From an uncultured Hyphomicrobiales bacterium (GTDB taxonomy: Bacteria > Pseudomonadota > Alphaproteobacteria > Rhizobiales > Beijerinckiaceae): a stretch of DNA of 64,000 nt. Positions 7,199 to 16,891 of this stretch are shown here, in pieces. Positions within the stretch are counted from its first letter, which is position 1; every line of letters starts with the position of its first letter. The notes beneath the pieces were generated by a model. The model was not told where the DNA came from. It did not search any database and saw only the letters and a list, made by a program, of their open reading frames with translations. The translations under genes and the position numbers were made by a program. Where the stretch lies: contig CAIZEI010000066.1 of assembly GCA_903931945.1 (NCBI GenBank), positions 21,514-85,513 on the forward strand, given 5' to 3'.

Positions 7199-8773
7199 AT
7201 GAGCCAACCATTCGATACAGATATTTTGATCGCGGGCGCGGGACCCGTTGGACTGGCGCTGGCCCTGGAACTGGGTCTGCGCGGCGTAAGGTGCGTGATT
7301 GTCGAGAAGCGCGATGGTCATTTGCATGTCCCCAAGATGAGCGTGGTTTCGACCCGCAACATGGAGTTCTGCCGCCGCTGGGGCATCGCCGATGAAGTGC
7401 GCACCGCTGTGTGGGATCGCGAACGCAAGCTTGATTTTGTCTATGTCGAGAATCTGAAGGGCCGCGAACTCGCGCGGCTGCCGGTGCCGTCTTACGCCAA
7501 CCGCGACCCGAACCGTCCAACGCCCGAGCCCTCGGTTCATTGTCCACAGATTTTCTTTGATCCGATTCTCGGGCGTCGCGCGCGGCGCGAGCCCAGCCTG
7601 ACGTTTCTGTACAACACGACGCTCGAACATTTTGTGCAGGACGACAATGGCGTCACCGCCCGGCTTTGCGCCGCCGACGGCGCTACGCGCGATCTGCGCG
7701 CCCGCTATCTGGTGGGCTGCGATGGCGCGGCAGGCTATGTGCGCGACGCGCTCGGCATTCAGCTTGAAGGCCTTGGCGCCATCGCCGACAGCGTCAATCT
7801 GTTCTTTCGCGCTCCCGAATTGATCAATCTGCACGACAAGGGCTGGGCGCGGATCTACCGCCTGATCGACGAATCCGGTTGCTGGGCTGAACTGATCCCC
7901 ATTGACGGCAAGACCAGCTGGCGATTGACCGTCTTCGACGAACCGCAGGCCGCGCGCGATCCCGACTCCTATCTTCGCCGGATGCTGGGAGGGACTTTCG
8001 CCTATGAAATGATCAATATCTCGGCCTGGGAGCGCAAGGACTTCGTCGCCGAGACCTTTCGCCGGGACCGCGTGTTCATCGCTGGCGATGCGGCGCACCA
8101 ATGCTCTCCGACCGGCGGCATTGGCATGGCGACCGGCATTGAAGAGGCTGTCAATCTCGCCTGGAAGCTGACGGCGCAGCTGCAGGGCTGGGGCGGTCCC
8201 CGTCTGCTCGATTCCTATACGGACGAGCGCCACGCCATCGCCAGACGGACAGTTGAATTATCGACCCGCGCCTACAGGAACATAGCGTCTATCCCCGGCT
8301 GGACGCATGGCCAGGCGCCCAATGCTGTACTGGAAGAATGGCGCAGTCATCTTGACCGCTACACCATCCCCGATCACGTCAAGATGCAATATACCTATGA
8401 AAACTCTCCGATTTGTGTGCTCGACGGGACGCCGGCTCCAGACCCGGAGCCCAAAATTTTTGCGCCTTCCTCGCGTCCAGGATCGCGAGCGCCGCATATC
8501 TGGCTGAGCGACGGGCGGGCGATTTTCGACCATTTTGACGAAGGGTTCACGCTGCTGAGATTTGGCGATTCTGCGCCATCAGGCGAATCGCTGCTGAGCG
8601 CTGCGCGCGCCCGCGGTCTGCCCATTCACGAAGCCGTTATTCCGGACGCCGGGGCTGCCGCTATGTATGTCAAACCGCTGGTTCTCGTGCGCCCCGACGG
8701 GCACGTCGCCTGGCGCGCGGATGCGGCGCCAGCCGAACCGCTCGGTGTGATCGATCGGATTCGCGGCGCATAG
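7199..8773 (+). CDS. FAD-dependent aromatic hydroxylase (PheA/TfdB/MhpA family)
   Basis: 524 residues, ATG with an AGAGG ribosome site. The three family FAD/NADPH motifs are visible: GAGPVG near residue 14 (dinucleotide fold), YLVGCDGAAG (the DG motif), and GDAAHQCSPTGGIGM followed by EEAVNLAWKL (the GD motif). Such flavoprotein monooxygenases hydroxylate phenols, hydroxyphenyl acids or related rings with NAD(P)H and oxygen. The C-terminal section, from about residue 400, is the usual thioredoxin-like cap. Its position beside binding proteins and divergently to UbiD suggests ring hydroxylation before or after decarboxylation. No ring-cleavage dioxygenase of a known class is in the window, although the cupins could fill that place. 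The exact substrate is unknown. Confidence 0.88.
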   Translation: MSQPFDTDILIAGAGPVGLALALELGLRGVRCVIVEKRDGHLHVPKMSVVSTRNMEFCRRWGIADEVRTAVWDRERKLDFVYVENLKGRELARLPVPSYANRDPNRPTPEPSVHCPQIFFDPILGRRARREPSLTFLYNTTLEHFVQDDNGVTARLCAADGATRDLRARYLVGCDGAAGYVRDALGIQLEGLGAIADSVNLFFRAPELINLHDKGWARIYRLIDESGCWAELIPIDGKTSWRLTVFDEPQAARDPDSYLRRMLGGTFAYEMINISAWERKDFVAETFRRDRVFIAGDAAHQCSPTGGIGMATGIEEAVNLAWKLTAQLQGWGGPRLLDSYTDERHAIARRTVELSTRAYRNIASIPGWTHGQAPNAVLEEWRSHLDRYTIPDHVKMQYTYENSPICVLDGTPAPDPEPKIFAPSSRPGSRAPHIWLSDGRAIFDHFDEGFTLLRFGDSAPSGESLLSAARARGLPIHEAVIPDAGAAAMYVKPLVLVRPDGHVAWRADAAPAEPLGVIDRIRGA

Positions 8774-9072
8774 GTCGCAAGATTGCGGGATTTTAACTTT
8801 TTCGGTGCGTTGGGATGCGATAGGATTGCCTTTGCATATCTGGCATTCCGGGGGAGGGGAGCCAGCGCTTTGCGGAGGGGTTAGGGTTAAAATCGGGATT
8901 TGGCGACGCTTGCCTCATGGGGATGGGGCGCAGGGTAGTTTCCCGTTCGCCTTCGTTCCGTCGCAAGCCTGGCTTATTGGCGCATCTCACACCGCTTGGG
9001 TGCATATCCGTATTCCCCAAGGGAGATACACATTTCCGCCGGGCTCTCCCGCCTGACGGCCAGGGCGATCAG
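8774..9072. other. Non-coding stretch before the first RND operon
   Basis: 299 bases. I see no reading frame with convincing start signals and no clear terminator beyond a four-base stem after the hydroxylase gene. It is G-rich in the middle, with GGGGAGGGGAG and GGAGGGG runs. It presumably holds the promoter of the efflux operon, but I could not identify convincing -35 and -10 boxes. Confidence 0.5.
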
Positions 9073-10446
9073 ATGAAAAAGTTTTTCCTGTATGTCTTGA
9101 TTGTCGCCGCCGGCCTTGGCGGCGCTCAGTACATGGGCTGGATTCACCTGCCGATTGGTTGGGGAGGCAACCAGACTGCGCAACAGGGCCGCTCCGGACG
9201 CCGGGCGGCGACGGCCGACGAGCCGCCGGTGCTCACCGCCGAAGTTCGACGCGCTGACGTGCCCGTGACGCTCGACGCGGTCGGGACCGTGCAAGCCCTG
9301 AACACTGTTCTGGTGCGAGCGCAGGTCGATGGAAAACTCACTGCGATCAAATTCAAGGATGGACAGACGGTCAAACAAGACGATGTGCTCGCAACGATCG
9401 ACCCAACCACCTATCAGGCGCTTTACGATCAGGCTGTCGCCAAAAAGGCGCAGGATGAAGCTACTTTAGGCAACGCACGGAAAGACCTCGACCGTTACGT
9501 GACGCTTGCCGCCTCAAATTTTGGATCGAAACAACAGGCCGATACCCAAAAAGCGCTTGTGACCCAGCTTGAGGCGCAGACGCGCCTCGATCAGGCCGCC
9601 ATCGACAACGCCAAGGCGATGCTCGACTATACAACAATTCGCGCCCCGCTAGACGGGCTCACCGGGCTGCGTGCGGTCGACGCTGGCAACATCGTTCACA
9701 CTACAGACGCATCCGGCATTGTCACGATCACACAGGTTCAGCCGATCGCCGCGATTTTCAATCTGCCGCAACAGCGATTGCGCGCTGTCAACGCCGGACA
9801 GGCCAGAGCTCCGCTGACGATTCAGGCGCTCGGCGACGACAATAAAACGCTCATCGACACGGGTGCGGTCCAGGTCGTTGACAATCTGGTGGATTCGACG
9901 ACCGGCACAGTTCGCGTGAAGGCGTCATTTCCGAATTCGGGCAATCAGCTGTGGCCAGGCCAGTTCACCAATATGCGGTTATTTATCGATACCTTGAAAG
10001 ACGCGGTGGTTGTGCCAACCGCCGCCGTTCAGCGAGGCCCCGACGGCGCCTTTGTTTACACTGTTGGCGACGATCGCAAGGCCCGAGTCACCAAGGTCGG
10101 CGTTGGCCTGCAGGATGAACAACGCGCGGTGATCCTGTCGGGTCTTGTTCCACCGGCGCGGGTCATTACTTCTGGCTTTTCGCAATTGACCGATGGCGCG
10201 ACTGTGCAGCCGACAGCGGTTGAGGATGTTCCAGCTCCGGGCGCCGCGCCCGCGCCGCAATCTGGCGCAGGCGCTCGCCGCCAGCGTGGCGATGGCGGCG
10301 CGGGACGGCGCGGACCAGACGGCAATGGACCGCAGGCCGGCGGAGCCAGCGACGGCGGCGATCGTCGCAGGCAGGGAGGCAATGCGGCTGGCGGCGGAGC
10401 GCCCGAACCAGGCGCGCAGGCGGGGACAGCGGCGGCGGCGCAATGA
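9073..10446 (+). CDS. RND efflux membrane-fusion adaptor, MdtA-like
   Basis: 457 residues from the ATG at 9073; the open frame continues upstream without coding character. A single N-terminal membrane anchor (residues about 3-18) leads to a periplasmic adaptor: the lipoyl half-motifs RAQVDGKLTAIKFKDGQTVK and IRAPLDGLTGLRAVDAGNIV flank a short helical hairpin, followed by beta-barrel and membrane-proximal domains. The last 65 or so residues are an unusual low-complexity tail rich in Gly, Ala, Arg, Gln and Asp. Adaptors of this class link an inner-membrane RND pump to an outer-membrane channel, which must come from elsewhere. It overlaps the next gene by four bases (ATGA), and two permeases follow, the hallmark of an MdtABC-type hetero-pump. 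Confidence 0.92.
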   Translation: MKKFFLYVLIVAAGLGGAQYMGWIHLPIGWGGNQTAQQGRSGRRAATADEPPVLTAEVRRADVPVTLDAVGTVQALNTVLVRAQVDGKLTAIKFKDGQTVKQDDVLATIDPTTYQALYDQAVAKKAQDEATLGNARKDLDRYVTLAASNFGSKQQADTQKALVTQLEAQTRLDQAAIDNAKAMLDYTTIRAPLDGLTGLRAVDAGNIVHTTDASGIVTITQVQPIAAIFNLPQQRLRAVNAGQARAPLTIQALGDDNKTLIDTGAVQVVDNLVDSTTGTVRVKASFPNSGNQLWPGQFTNMRLFIDTLKDAVVVPTAAVQRGPDGAFVYTVGDDRKARVTKVGVGLQDEQRAVILSGLVPPARVITSGFSQLTDGATVQPTAVEDVPAPGAAPAPQSGAGARRQRGDGGAGRRGPDGNGPQAGGASDGGDRRRQGGNAAGGGAPEPGAQAGTAAAAQ

Positions 10447-13400
10447 GCGTATCCACCCCCTTTATTCGGCGGCCGGTCGCAACCTCCCTTTTGGGGTTGG
10501 CGGCCCTGATGGTGGGCGTGCTCGGCTATCTGCGATTGCCGGTCGCGGCCCTGCCACAGGTGGATTTTCCGACAATTCAGGTCACCACCCAGTTGCCGGG
10601 CGCCAACCCGGAGACCATCAGCTCGATTGTCACAGCGCCGCTTGAGCGGCAGTTTGGCCAGATTGCGGCGCTGACGTCGATGTCGTCGCAATCCTCGTTC
10701 GGGCTCAGCCAGGTCACTTTGCAGTTCGATCTCGATCGCGATATCGACGGCGCAGCGCAGGATGTGCAATCGGCGATCAACGCCGCAGCGTCGACACTGC
10801 CTCGAAACCTCCCCTATCCTCCGGTTTACTCGAAGGTGAATCCGGCCGATACGCCCATCGTCACCATTGCGCTGACATCGGACACGTTGCCATTGCGGTC
10901 GCTCAGCGACTTTTCGGACAGTCTGATTGCGCCGCGCCTGTCGGAAATTACCGGCGTCGGTCGCGTCTCCGTTCAGGGCGGCGTGCGTCCCGCCGTTCGA
11001 ATTCAGGCTGACCTGGCGAGGCTCGCCGATTATAAAATCGGCCTCGAAGACGTGCGGACCGCCATCGTCAACGCGAATGTCGCTGGCGCCAAAGGGTCGC
11101 TCGACGGTTCCGCCCAATCCTATTCGATCGCTTCAAACGATCAGATTCTCGCCGCCGATGCGTTTCGAAATGTTGTTGTGGCCTATCGCAATAATGCGCC
11201 CGTGCTGTTGCGCGACGTCGCCGGCGTGATCGATGGATTGGAGAATTCTCGTGTCGGCGGCTGGTACAAGGGCAAAACCGCCATTATTCTGGATGTGCAA
11301 AAGCAGCCAGGCGCCAATATTGTAACCACTGTTGCAAACCTGCGGCGCGAATTGCCACGCTTGCAGCGCTCGCTTCCAGCTGGCGCGCAACTCGAAATCG
11401 TCCATGATCGCACCGATACGATCAGCGAATCCATCGCCGAAGTGCAATTCACACTCGCGCTCGCGGTGGGTCTCGTGGTTCTGGTTGTTTTGTTGTTCCT
11501 GCGCACAGTCCGCGCCACGATTATCGCCGGGGTGACGCTGCCCATTTCGATCGTCGCCACGTTCGCGGTCATGTGGCTCGCCAATTTCAGCATCGACAAC
11601 CTGTCCTTGATGGCGCTGACCATCGGCACCGGCTTTGTGGTCGACGACGCGATTGTGATGATCGAGAATATTGTGCGCAATCTCGAAACCGGGAAGACGC
11701 CGTTGCAGGCGGCGCTGGACGGCGCGCAAGAGATCGGGTTCACCGTCATTTCGCTGACCGTATCATTGATCGCGGTGTTTATCCCGCTGCTGTTCATGAC
11801 AGGCGTCGTTGGTCGCATGTTCCGGGAATTCGCCATCACGCTGACGATGGCGGTTGTGGTGTCGGCTGTTCTGTCGCTAACGCTGACGCCGATGATGTGC
11901 TCGAAGCTGCTGCGCGAGGTCGGCGAGGAAAAACCGAACGCCCTTCTGCGCATGGCCGAATGGCCTTTGACGTTGCTCGCGCGCGGCTATGAGATCACGC
12001 TTGGCTGGGCGCTTGCGCGGCAGGGAATGATGCTGGCGCTGACAGTGCTGACATTCATTCTCACAATCGCAATGTATATCGAGATTCCAAAGGGATTTTT
12101 GCCGGTCCAGGACACCGGCCTGATCACGGTTGTGCTGGAGGCTGCGCCAGATATTTCATTCAATGAAATGTCGCGCCTGCAAGGCGGCGTCGCCGAAACC
12201 TTCGCCGGGGATCGGTCCGTCGCCGGCGTCATATCGACCGCCGGCATTGGTCCGCTGAACGCCACCGGGAATACCAGCCGGATGACCATCGTACTCAAGC
12301 CGCGGGACCAACGCCGCGATAACGCTGTTGTCATTTCCGATCGTTTGCGCGCTTTGGCCATGCAGCAACCGGGCGTTCGCGTGTTTGCTGAACCGGTGCA
12401 GGATATCCAGATCACGACGCGCGCCAGCCGCTCGCAATACCAGTACACATTGACCGGAGTCGATGCTGCAAACGTCAATGGCTGGGCGAAAAAGCTCGCG
12501 CAGCGGATGCGTGACGATGGACTGGTGCGCAACGTGGCCGCTGAAACCAACGATGGCGGTTTGCGCGCCTATATCACCGTCGACCGCGAAAAGGCGGGCC
12601 GGCTTGGCATTGTCATGCAAACCATCGACGATACGCTGAACGACGCATTTGGACAGCGGCAGATTTCGACGATCTATGCGCAATCCAACCAGTATCGCGT
12701 CATTCTTGAGGCCGCGCCGCAATATCAGAACGATGCGAGCGCGCTGGGGTCACTTTACGTAAATGGCGCCGGCAATACGTCGGCCGCAGCTGCCACGACG
12801 GGGAGCCTGACAGGATCGACGACAACAAGCTCAACCGCCACAAACAATGGCGCGGCGCAGGTGCCGCTGAGCTCCTTCGCTCAGGTGCGGCGCGATACGG
12901 CGGCGGTGTCGATTACCCATCAGGACCAGTTTCCGGCGGCCGTGATCAGTTTCGATCTCGCGCCAGACGCGTCGCTTGGCGATGCCGTCGATGCCGTGAC
13001 GCGAGGCGAAAGCGAGATTGGAATGCCATCCTCGATCATTGGCGCCTTCAGCGCCGACGCCGCAGAGTTCCAGAAATCGCTCGCGACGCAGCCGTGGCTG
13101 ATCCTCGCCGCTGTGGTGACAATCTATCTTGTGCTTGGCGTGCTTTATGAAAGCTACGCGCATCCCTTCACGATTTTGACCACCTTGCCATCGGCGGGCG
13201 TCGGCGCATTGCTGGCGTTGTGGGCGACGGGCCAGGATCTCTCTGTCGTCGCGCTGATTGGCATCGTATTGTTGATGGGCATCGTCAAGAAGAATGCCAT
13301 CATGATGATTGACTTTGCGCTTGAGGCTGAACGCAGAGAGGGACTTTCGCCTGAAGAGTCGATCGTCAAGGCCTGCCGCTTGCGCTTTCGGCCGATCATG

Positions 13401-13643
13401 ATGACAACTCTGGCGGCCCTGCTCGGGGCGCTCCCGCTCGCGCTTGCGCATGGCGCGGGTAGCGAATTGCGCGTGCCGCTTGGCGTCAGCATCGTTGGCG
13501 GCCTTTTGCTCAGTCAGTTGCTGACGCTGTATACAACGCCTGTCATCTATCTGGCTGTTGAAAGATTGCGTCAGCGTCTTGCGGGCGAAAAATCCGTCAG
13601 CCCGCATGCGCATGGCGCAGTCAACTCCGAGGTCTTGCCATGA
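10443..13643 (+). CDS. RND efflux permease, MdtB-like
   Basis: 1066 residues, twelve predicted membrane helices and two large periplasmic loops, the normal RND architecture. The proton-relay pair D401-D402 in GFVVDDAIVMIEN is intact. N-terminal STPFIRRPVATSLLG and the C-terminal helix region match hydrophobe/amphiphile efflux pumps. It overlaps the adaptor gene upstream and a second permease downstream by ATGA in each case, so translation is coupled and a heterotrimeric MdtB-MdtC pump is likely. Around residues 775-805 in the second porter loop there is a Ser/Thr/Ala/Gly-rich insertion that looks like a flexible linker and is not a usual part of the family. Likely substrates are amphiphiles or drugs; unknown here. 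Confidence 0.93.
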   Translation: MSVSTPFIRRPVATSLLGLAALMVGVLGYLRLPVAALPQVDFPTIQVTTQLPGANPETISSIVTAPLERQFGQIAALTSMSSQSSFGLSQVTLQFDLDRDIDGAAQDVQSAINAAASTLPRNLPYPPVYSKVNPADTPIVTIALTSDTLPLRSLSDFSDSLIAPRLSEITGVGRVSVQGGVRPAVRIQADLARLADYKIGLEDVRTAIVNANVAGAKGSLDGSAQSYSIASNDQILAADAFRNVVVAYRNNAPVLLRDVAGVIDGLENSRVGGWYKGKTAIILDVQKQPGANIVTTVANLRRELPRLQRSLPAGAQLEIVHDRTDTISESIAEVQFTLALAVGLVVLVVLLFLRTVRATIIAGVTLPISIVATFAVMWLANFSIDNLSLMALTIGTGFVVDDAIVMIENIVRNLETGKTPLQAALDGAQEIGFTVISLTVSLIAVFIPLLFMTGVVGRMFREFAITLTMAVVVSAVLSLTLTPMMCSKLLREVGEEKPNALLRMAEWPLTLLARGYEITLGWALARQGMMLALTVLTFILTIAMYIEIPKGFLPVQDTGLITVVLEAAPDISFNEMSRLQGGVAETFAGDRSVAGVISTAGIGPLNATGNTSRMTIVLKPRDQRRDNAVVISDRLRALAMQQPGVRVFAEPVQDIQITTRASRSQYQYTLTGVDAANVNGWAKKLAQRMRDDGLVRNVAAETNDGGLRAYITVDREKAGRLGIVMQTIDDTLNDAFGQRQISTIYAQSNQYRVILEAAPQYQNDASALGSLYVNGAGNTSAAAATTGSLTGSTTTSSTATNNGAAQVPLSSFAQVRRDTAAVSITHQDQFPAAVISFDLAPDASLGDAVDAVTRGESEIGMPSSIIGAFSADAAEFQKSLATQPWLILAAVVTIYLVLGVLYESYAHPFTILTTLPSAGVGALLALWATGQDLSVVALIGIVLLMGIVKKNAIMMIDFALEAERREGLSPEESIVKACRLRFRPIMMTTLAALLGALPLALAHGAGSELRVPLGVSIVGGLLLSQLLTLYTTPVIYLAVERLRQRLAGEKSVSPHAHGAVNSEVLP

Positions 13644-16600
13644 CTGGCATTTCTGACCCTTTCATCCGCAGGCCGATCGGCACATCGCTGCTGTCGGCAG
13701 GATTGTTCATCCTCGGGGTCGTCGCCTATTTCGCATTGCCGGTCGCGAGCGTCCCCAATGTCGAGTTTCCCGCCGTCGTGGTTTCAGCGAGCCGTCCCGG
13801 CGCCGATCCCGCAACCATGGCGGCAAGCGTCGCTGCGCCATTGGAACGCGCGCTTGGCGCAATATCCGGGGTCAATGAAATCACCTCGACGAGTTCGCTT
13901 GGGAGCTCGCGCATCATTCTGATATTCGATCTCAACCGCAAAATCGATTCGGCGGCGCGCGATGTGCAGGCGGCTCTGAACGCTGCGGCGACTGATTTGC
14001 CGGGCGATCTGCCGAGCTTGCCGGTGTTCAAGAAGGCCAATCCAACGGCGCAACCGGTTTTGATCCTTGCATTGACCTCCGACACCCTGCCTCCCGATCA
14101 AATCTACGATGTCGCCGACACTTTGATTGCGCAACGCATCTCGCAGGTGAATGGCGTTGCGCAGGTCACGATCAATGGCGCGGAACAGCCGGCGATCCGC
14201 GTCACGATCGATCCAGCGCGACTTGGCGCCCTGGGGCTTGGCGCCGACGATTTCCGCACCGCCATCATCAACGCCAATACCTATTCGCAGCTTGGCTCCT
14301 TCGATGGCGAGCGCACAACCGAGACTATCGAAACCAGCGGGCAGTTGCGCACATTGGCCGATTACGAAAACATTATCGTGCGCAGCAAGAACGGGGCGAC
14401 CACGCGCGTCGGCGACATCGCCACGGTCTCGCGTGGCGTGCGCAATGCCCGCGCCGCCGGCTGGTATGCCGGGAAGCCCGCCGTGCTGGTTCAGGTGACG
14501 AAAAGCCCGGACGCCAATGTCATTGAGACTGTCGATGGCGTGCGGGCGATATTGCCGGACATCCAGCGCCTGACGCCTGCGGGCATCGAATTTAATGTCA
14601 TGTCCGACCGCACGATCACCATCCGCGCCTCGGTGAACGATCTGCAGCGTTCGCTGGCTGTCTCCATCGCGCTGGTGATGATGGTTGTATTTGTATTCCT
14701 GCGCCGCGCGGCGCCGGTGATGGCTGCGGGCGTGACTGTGCCGCTTTCCCTTGCAGGCGCTTTCATTTGCATGTGGGCGGCGCATTTCACAATCGACAAT
14801 CTGTCGCTCATGGCGATCATCGTATCTGTGGGTTTTGTTGTCGATGACGCCATTGTGATGATCGAGAACGCGCATCGCAACATGGATGCGGGCCTGTCGC
14901 CCTTTGAAGCGGCGCTCGCCGGGGCCCGCCAGATCGGCTTTACGGTTGTGTCGATCAGCCTGTCCCTGATCGCGGCGTTTGTGCCGCTGCTGTTCATGCC
15001 GGGCGTGCCTGGACGCATGTTCCGCTCATTTTCGGTGACGCTGGTTTTCGCGATCGTCGTGTCCGCAATGGTGTCGCTCTCGGTGACGCCCATGATCTGC
15101 GCACGGTTCATGAAAGCCGAGGTCAAGGGCGGCGAATCCTGGTTCGACCGGCTGGTGGAGGGCGCTCTCGGGCGGCTCCGCAGCGCCTATCTGGGGTCCC
15201 TCGACAATTTTCTCAGATGGCCCCGCTATGTGTCGATCCTGATCGTTCTGTTCACGGCAAGCGCGACAAGCGCACTCTGGTATTCCGCGCCGAAAGGTTT
15301 CTTTCCGCAGGACGATACCGGTTTGCTGAACGGCTGGACGGATGCCGCGCCCGATATTTCCTATCCAGCGATGGTGGAACTGCAAAAGGCGGCCACCGAT
15401 ATTGTCAATTCGGACCCTGCGGTGCAGTCCACGGCCTCGTTCGTTGGCGGCGGCTCTTCGATCAACAACGGACAATTGTTCATAGCGCTCAAGCCCGGCT
15501 CCAAATCGGTCGCCGTCATTGCGCGATTGCGCGCGCGGCTCGCAAAGCTGCCTGGGTTCAATGTCTATCTCATACCGGTGCAGGACATTCGCGTCGGCGG
15601 CCGTCAGGGGCGATCCAATCTGCAATTCACCTTGTGGGGTTCGGATGCAAAAGAGCTCGAAGACTGGAGCCACAGGACGCTTGACACATTGAAACTTCAA
15701 CCGGAACTTGTCGATGCCGCAACCGACCGGATGCGCGAGGGGTTACAGGCGAATGTGATTATTGACCGCGCCGCCGCCGCGCGCTTCGGAGTTTCGGTGA
15801 CCGCTATCGACAATGTGATTTCCGACGCCTACAGCCAGCGGCAGATTTCGACGATCTACGGCGATCGCAATCAGTACAAGGTTGTGCTAGAAGTCTCACC
15901 GTCGCGCCAGCGCGATCCCAATGATCTCTCGGGATTGTTTGTTCCCGGCGCCAACGGAACGCAAATCCCGCTGTCAACGGTGGCGAGAATTGAACGCGGC
16001 ATTGCGCCGCTATCGATCAACCACACCGGCCAGTTCGCTTCGATCACGCTGACCTATAGCGCAGCGCCAGGAACCGCCGATGACGACGCAAATGCCGCCG
16101 TGCAGCGCGCTGTGGGCGAATTGCACCTGCCCGAAACAGTCCATGCGGACTTTTCCGGCGACGCAAAAGCCATCCGCGACAGCGTCAACAGCCAGTTCCT
16201 GCTGCTGGGCGCAGCGTTGCTGGCGGTCTACATCATTCTGGGCATTCTCTATGAAAGCCTCATCCATCCCCTGACGATTATCTCAACATTGCCTTCGGCG
16301 GGGCTGGGCGCCTTTCTGGCCCTGATGATGGTGGGAATGGATTTCACGCTGGTCGCCTTCATCGGCGTTATCATGTTGATCGGCATTGTGAAAAAGAATG
16401 GCATCATGCTGGTTGATTTTGCAATTGCCGCCGAGCGCGGGCGCGGTCTTGAGCCGCGCCAGGCCATTCTGGAGGCGTGCCGCGAGCGTTTTCGCCCTAT
16501 TCTGATGACAACGCTGGCGGCCATGTGCGGCGCCATTCCCCTCATTATCGCCACCGGCGCGGGCGCCGAATTGCGCCGTCCGCTCGGCGTCACAATCGTC

Positions 16601-16756
16601 GGCGGCTTGATGCTGTCGCAATTGCTGACGCTTTATACGACGCCAGTGATCTATCTGATGATGAGCCGCTTCCAGACGCGCAAGCAACCGAGCCGGTTGC
16701 AGAAAATCGGCCTCGCGGCAATAGCTATCCCCGATATAAGGGTTGCCGGCGGTTGA
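13640..16756 (+). CDS. RND efflux permease, MdtC-like
   Basis: 1038 residues with the RND layout and the proton-relay aspartates D402-D403 in GFVVDDAIVMIEN. The N-terminal ISDPFIRRPIGTSLL motif and the length agree with the second permease of MdtABC systems. Its start overlaps the previous permease stop by four bases. The low-complexity insertion of its partner is absent here. Its last codons lie over the -35 box of the following promoter, so the next transporter probably has its own transcript. No outer-membrane protein follows. Confidence 0.93.
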   Translation: MTGISDPFIRRPIGTSLLSAGLFILGVVAYFALPVASVPNVEFPAVVVSASRPGADPATMAASVAAPLERALGAISGVNEITSTSSLGSSRIILIFDLNRKIDSAARDVQAALNAAATDLPGDLPSLPVFKKANPTAQPVLILALTSDTLPPDQIYDVADTLIAQRISQVNGVAQVTINGAEQPAIRVTIDPARLGALGLGADDFRTAIINANTYSQLGSFDGERTTETIETSGQLRTLADYENIIVRSKNGATTRVGDIATVSRGVRNARAAGWYAGKPAVLVQVTKSPDANVIETVDGVRAILPDIQRLTPAGIEFNVMSDRTITIRASVNDLQRSLAVSIALVMMVVFVFLRRAAPVMAAGVTVPLSLAGAFICMWAAHFTIDNLSLMAIIVSVGFVVDDAIVMIENAHRNMDAGLSPFEAALAGARQIGFTVVSISLSLIAAFVPLLFMPGVPGRMFRSFSVTLVFAIVVSAMVSLSVTPMICARFMKAEVKGGESWFDRLVEGALGRLRSAYLGSLDNFLRWPRYVSILIVLFTASATSALWYSAPKGFFPQDDTGLLNGWTDAAPDISYPAMVELQKAATDIVNSDPAVQSTASFVGGGSSINNGQLFIALKPGSKSVAVIARLRARLAKLPGFNVYLIPVQDIRVGGRQGRSNLQFTLWGSDAKELEDWSHRTLDTLKLQPELVDAATDRMREGLQANVIIDRAAAARFGVSVTAIDNVISDAYSQRQISTIYGDRNQYKVVLEVSPSRQRDPNDLSGLFVPGANGTQIPLSTVARIERGIAPLSINHTGQFASITLTYSAAPGTADDDANAAVQRAVGELHLPETVHADFSGDAKAIRDSVNSQFLLLGAALLAVYIILGILYESLIHPLTIISTLPSAGLGAFLALMMVGMDFTLVAFIGVIMLIGIVKKNGIMLVDFAIAAERGRGLEPRQAILEACRERFRPILMTTLAAMCGAIPLIIATGAGAELRRPLGVTIVGGLMLSQLLTLYTTPVIYLMMSRFQTRKQPSRLQKIGLAAIAIPDIRVAGG

Positions 16757-16780
16757 CCGGAGTCTGACAGGCGCTATACT
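16753..16780 (+). promoter_or_regulatory. Putative sigma70-type promoter for the second efflux system
   Basis: TTGACC at 16753-16758, a 16-base spacer, then TATACT at 16775-16780, each close to consensus. The -35 box overlaps the stop codon of the MdtC-like gene. It points at the adaptor gene starting at 16892. An inverted pair GGCGC/GCGCC brackets the start-site region and might serve a repressor, but this is weak. Confidence 0.5.
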
Positions 16781-16891
16781 CGTTTACATATATACAATCG
16801 GAGGCGCCGGTTGACCGCATGTTTGTGCGGGCTTTCGTCGTGCGTCCATATCGCGTATGTGGCGACCCTACCCCCTGCTTCCCGGTGAGAC

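Noticed and set aside
7187..8233. 348-residue open frame opposite the FAD hydroxylase
   Set aside because: Antisense composition and no start signal; the plus-strand FAD motifs are complete.
8793..9020. Small open frames in both directions in the 300-base gap before the efflux operon
   Set aside because: Composition is not protein-like and there are no start signals, so I treated the region as non-coding.
13784..14875. 363-residue open frame opposite the MdtC-like permease
   Set aside because: Basic, His-rich antisense sequence without a family; the RND frame is certain.
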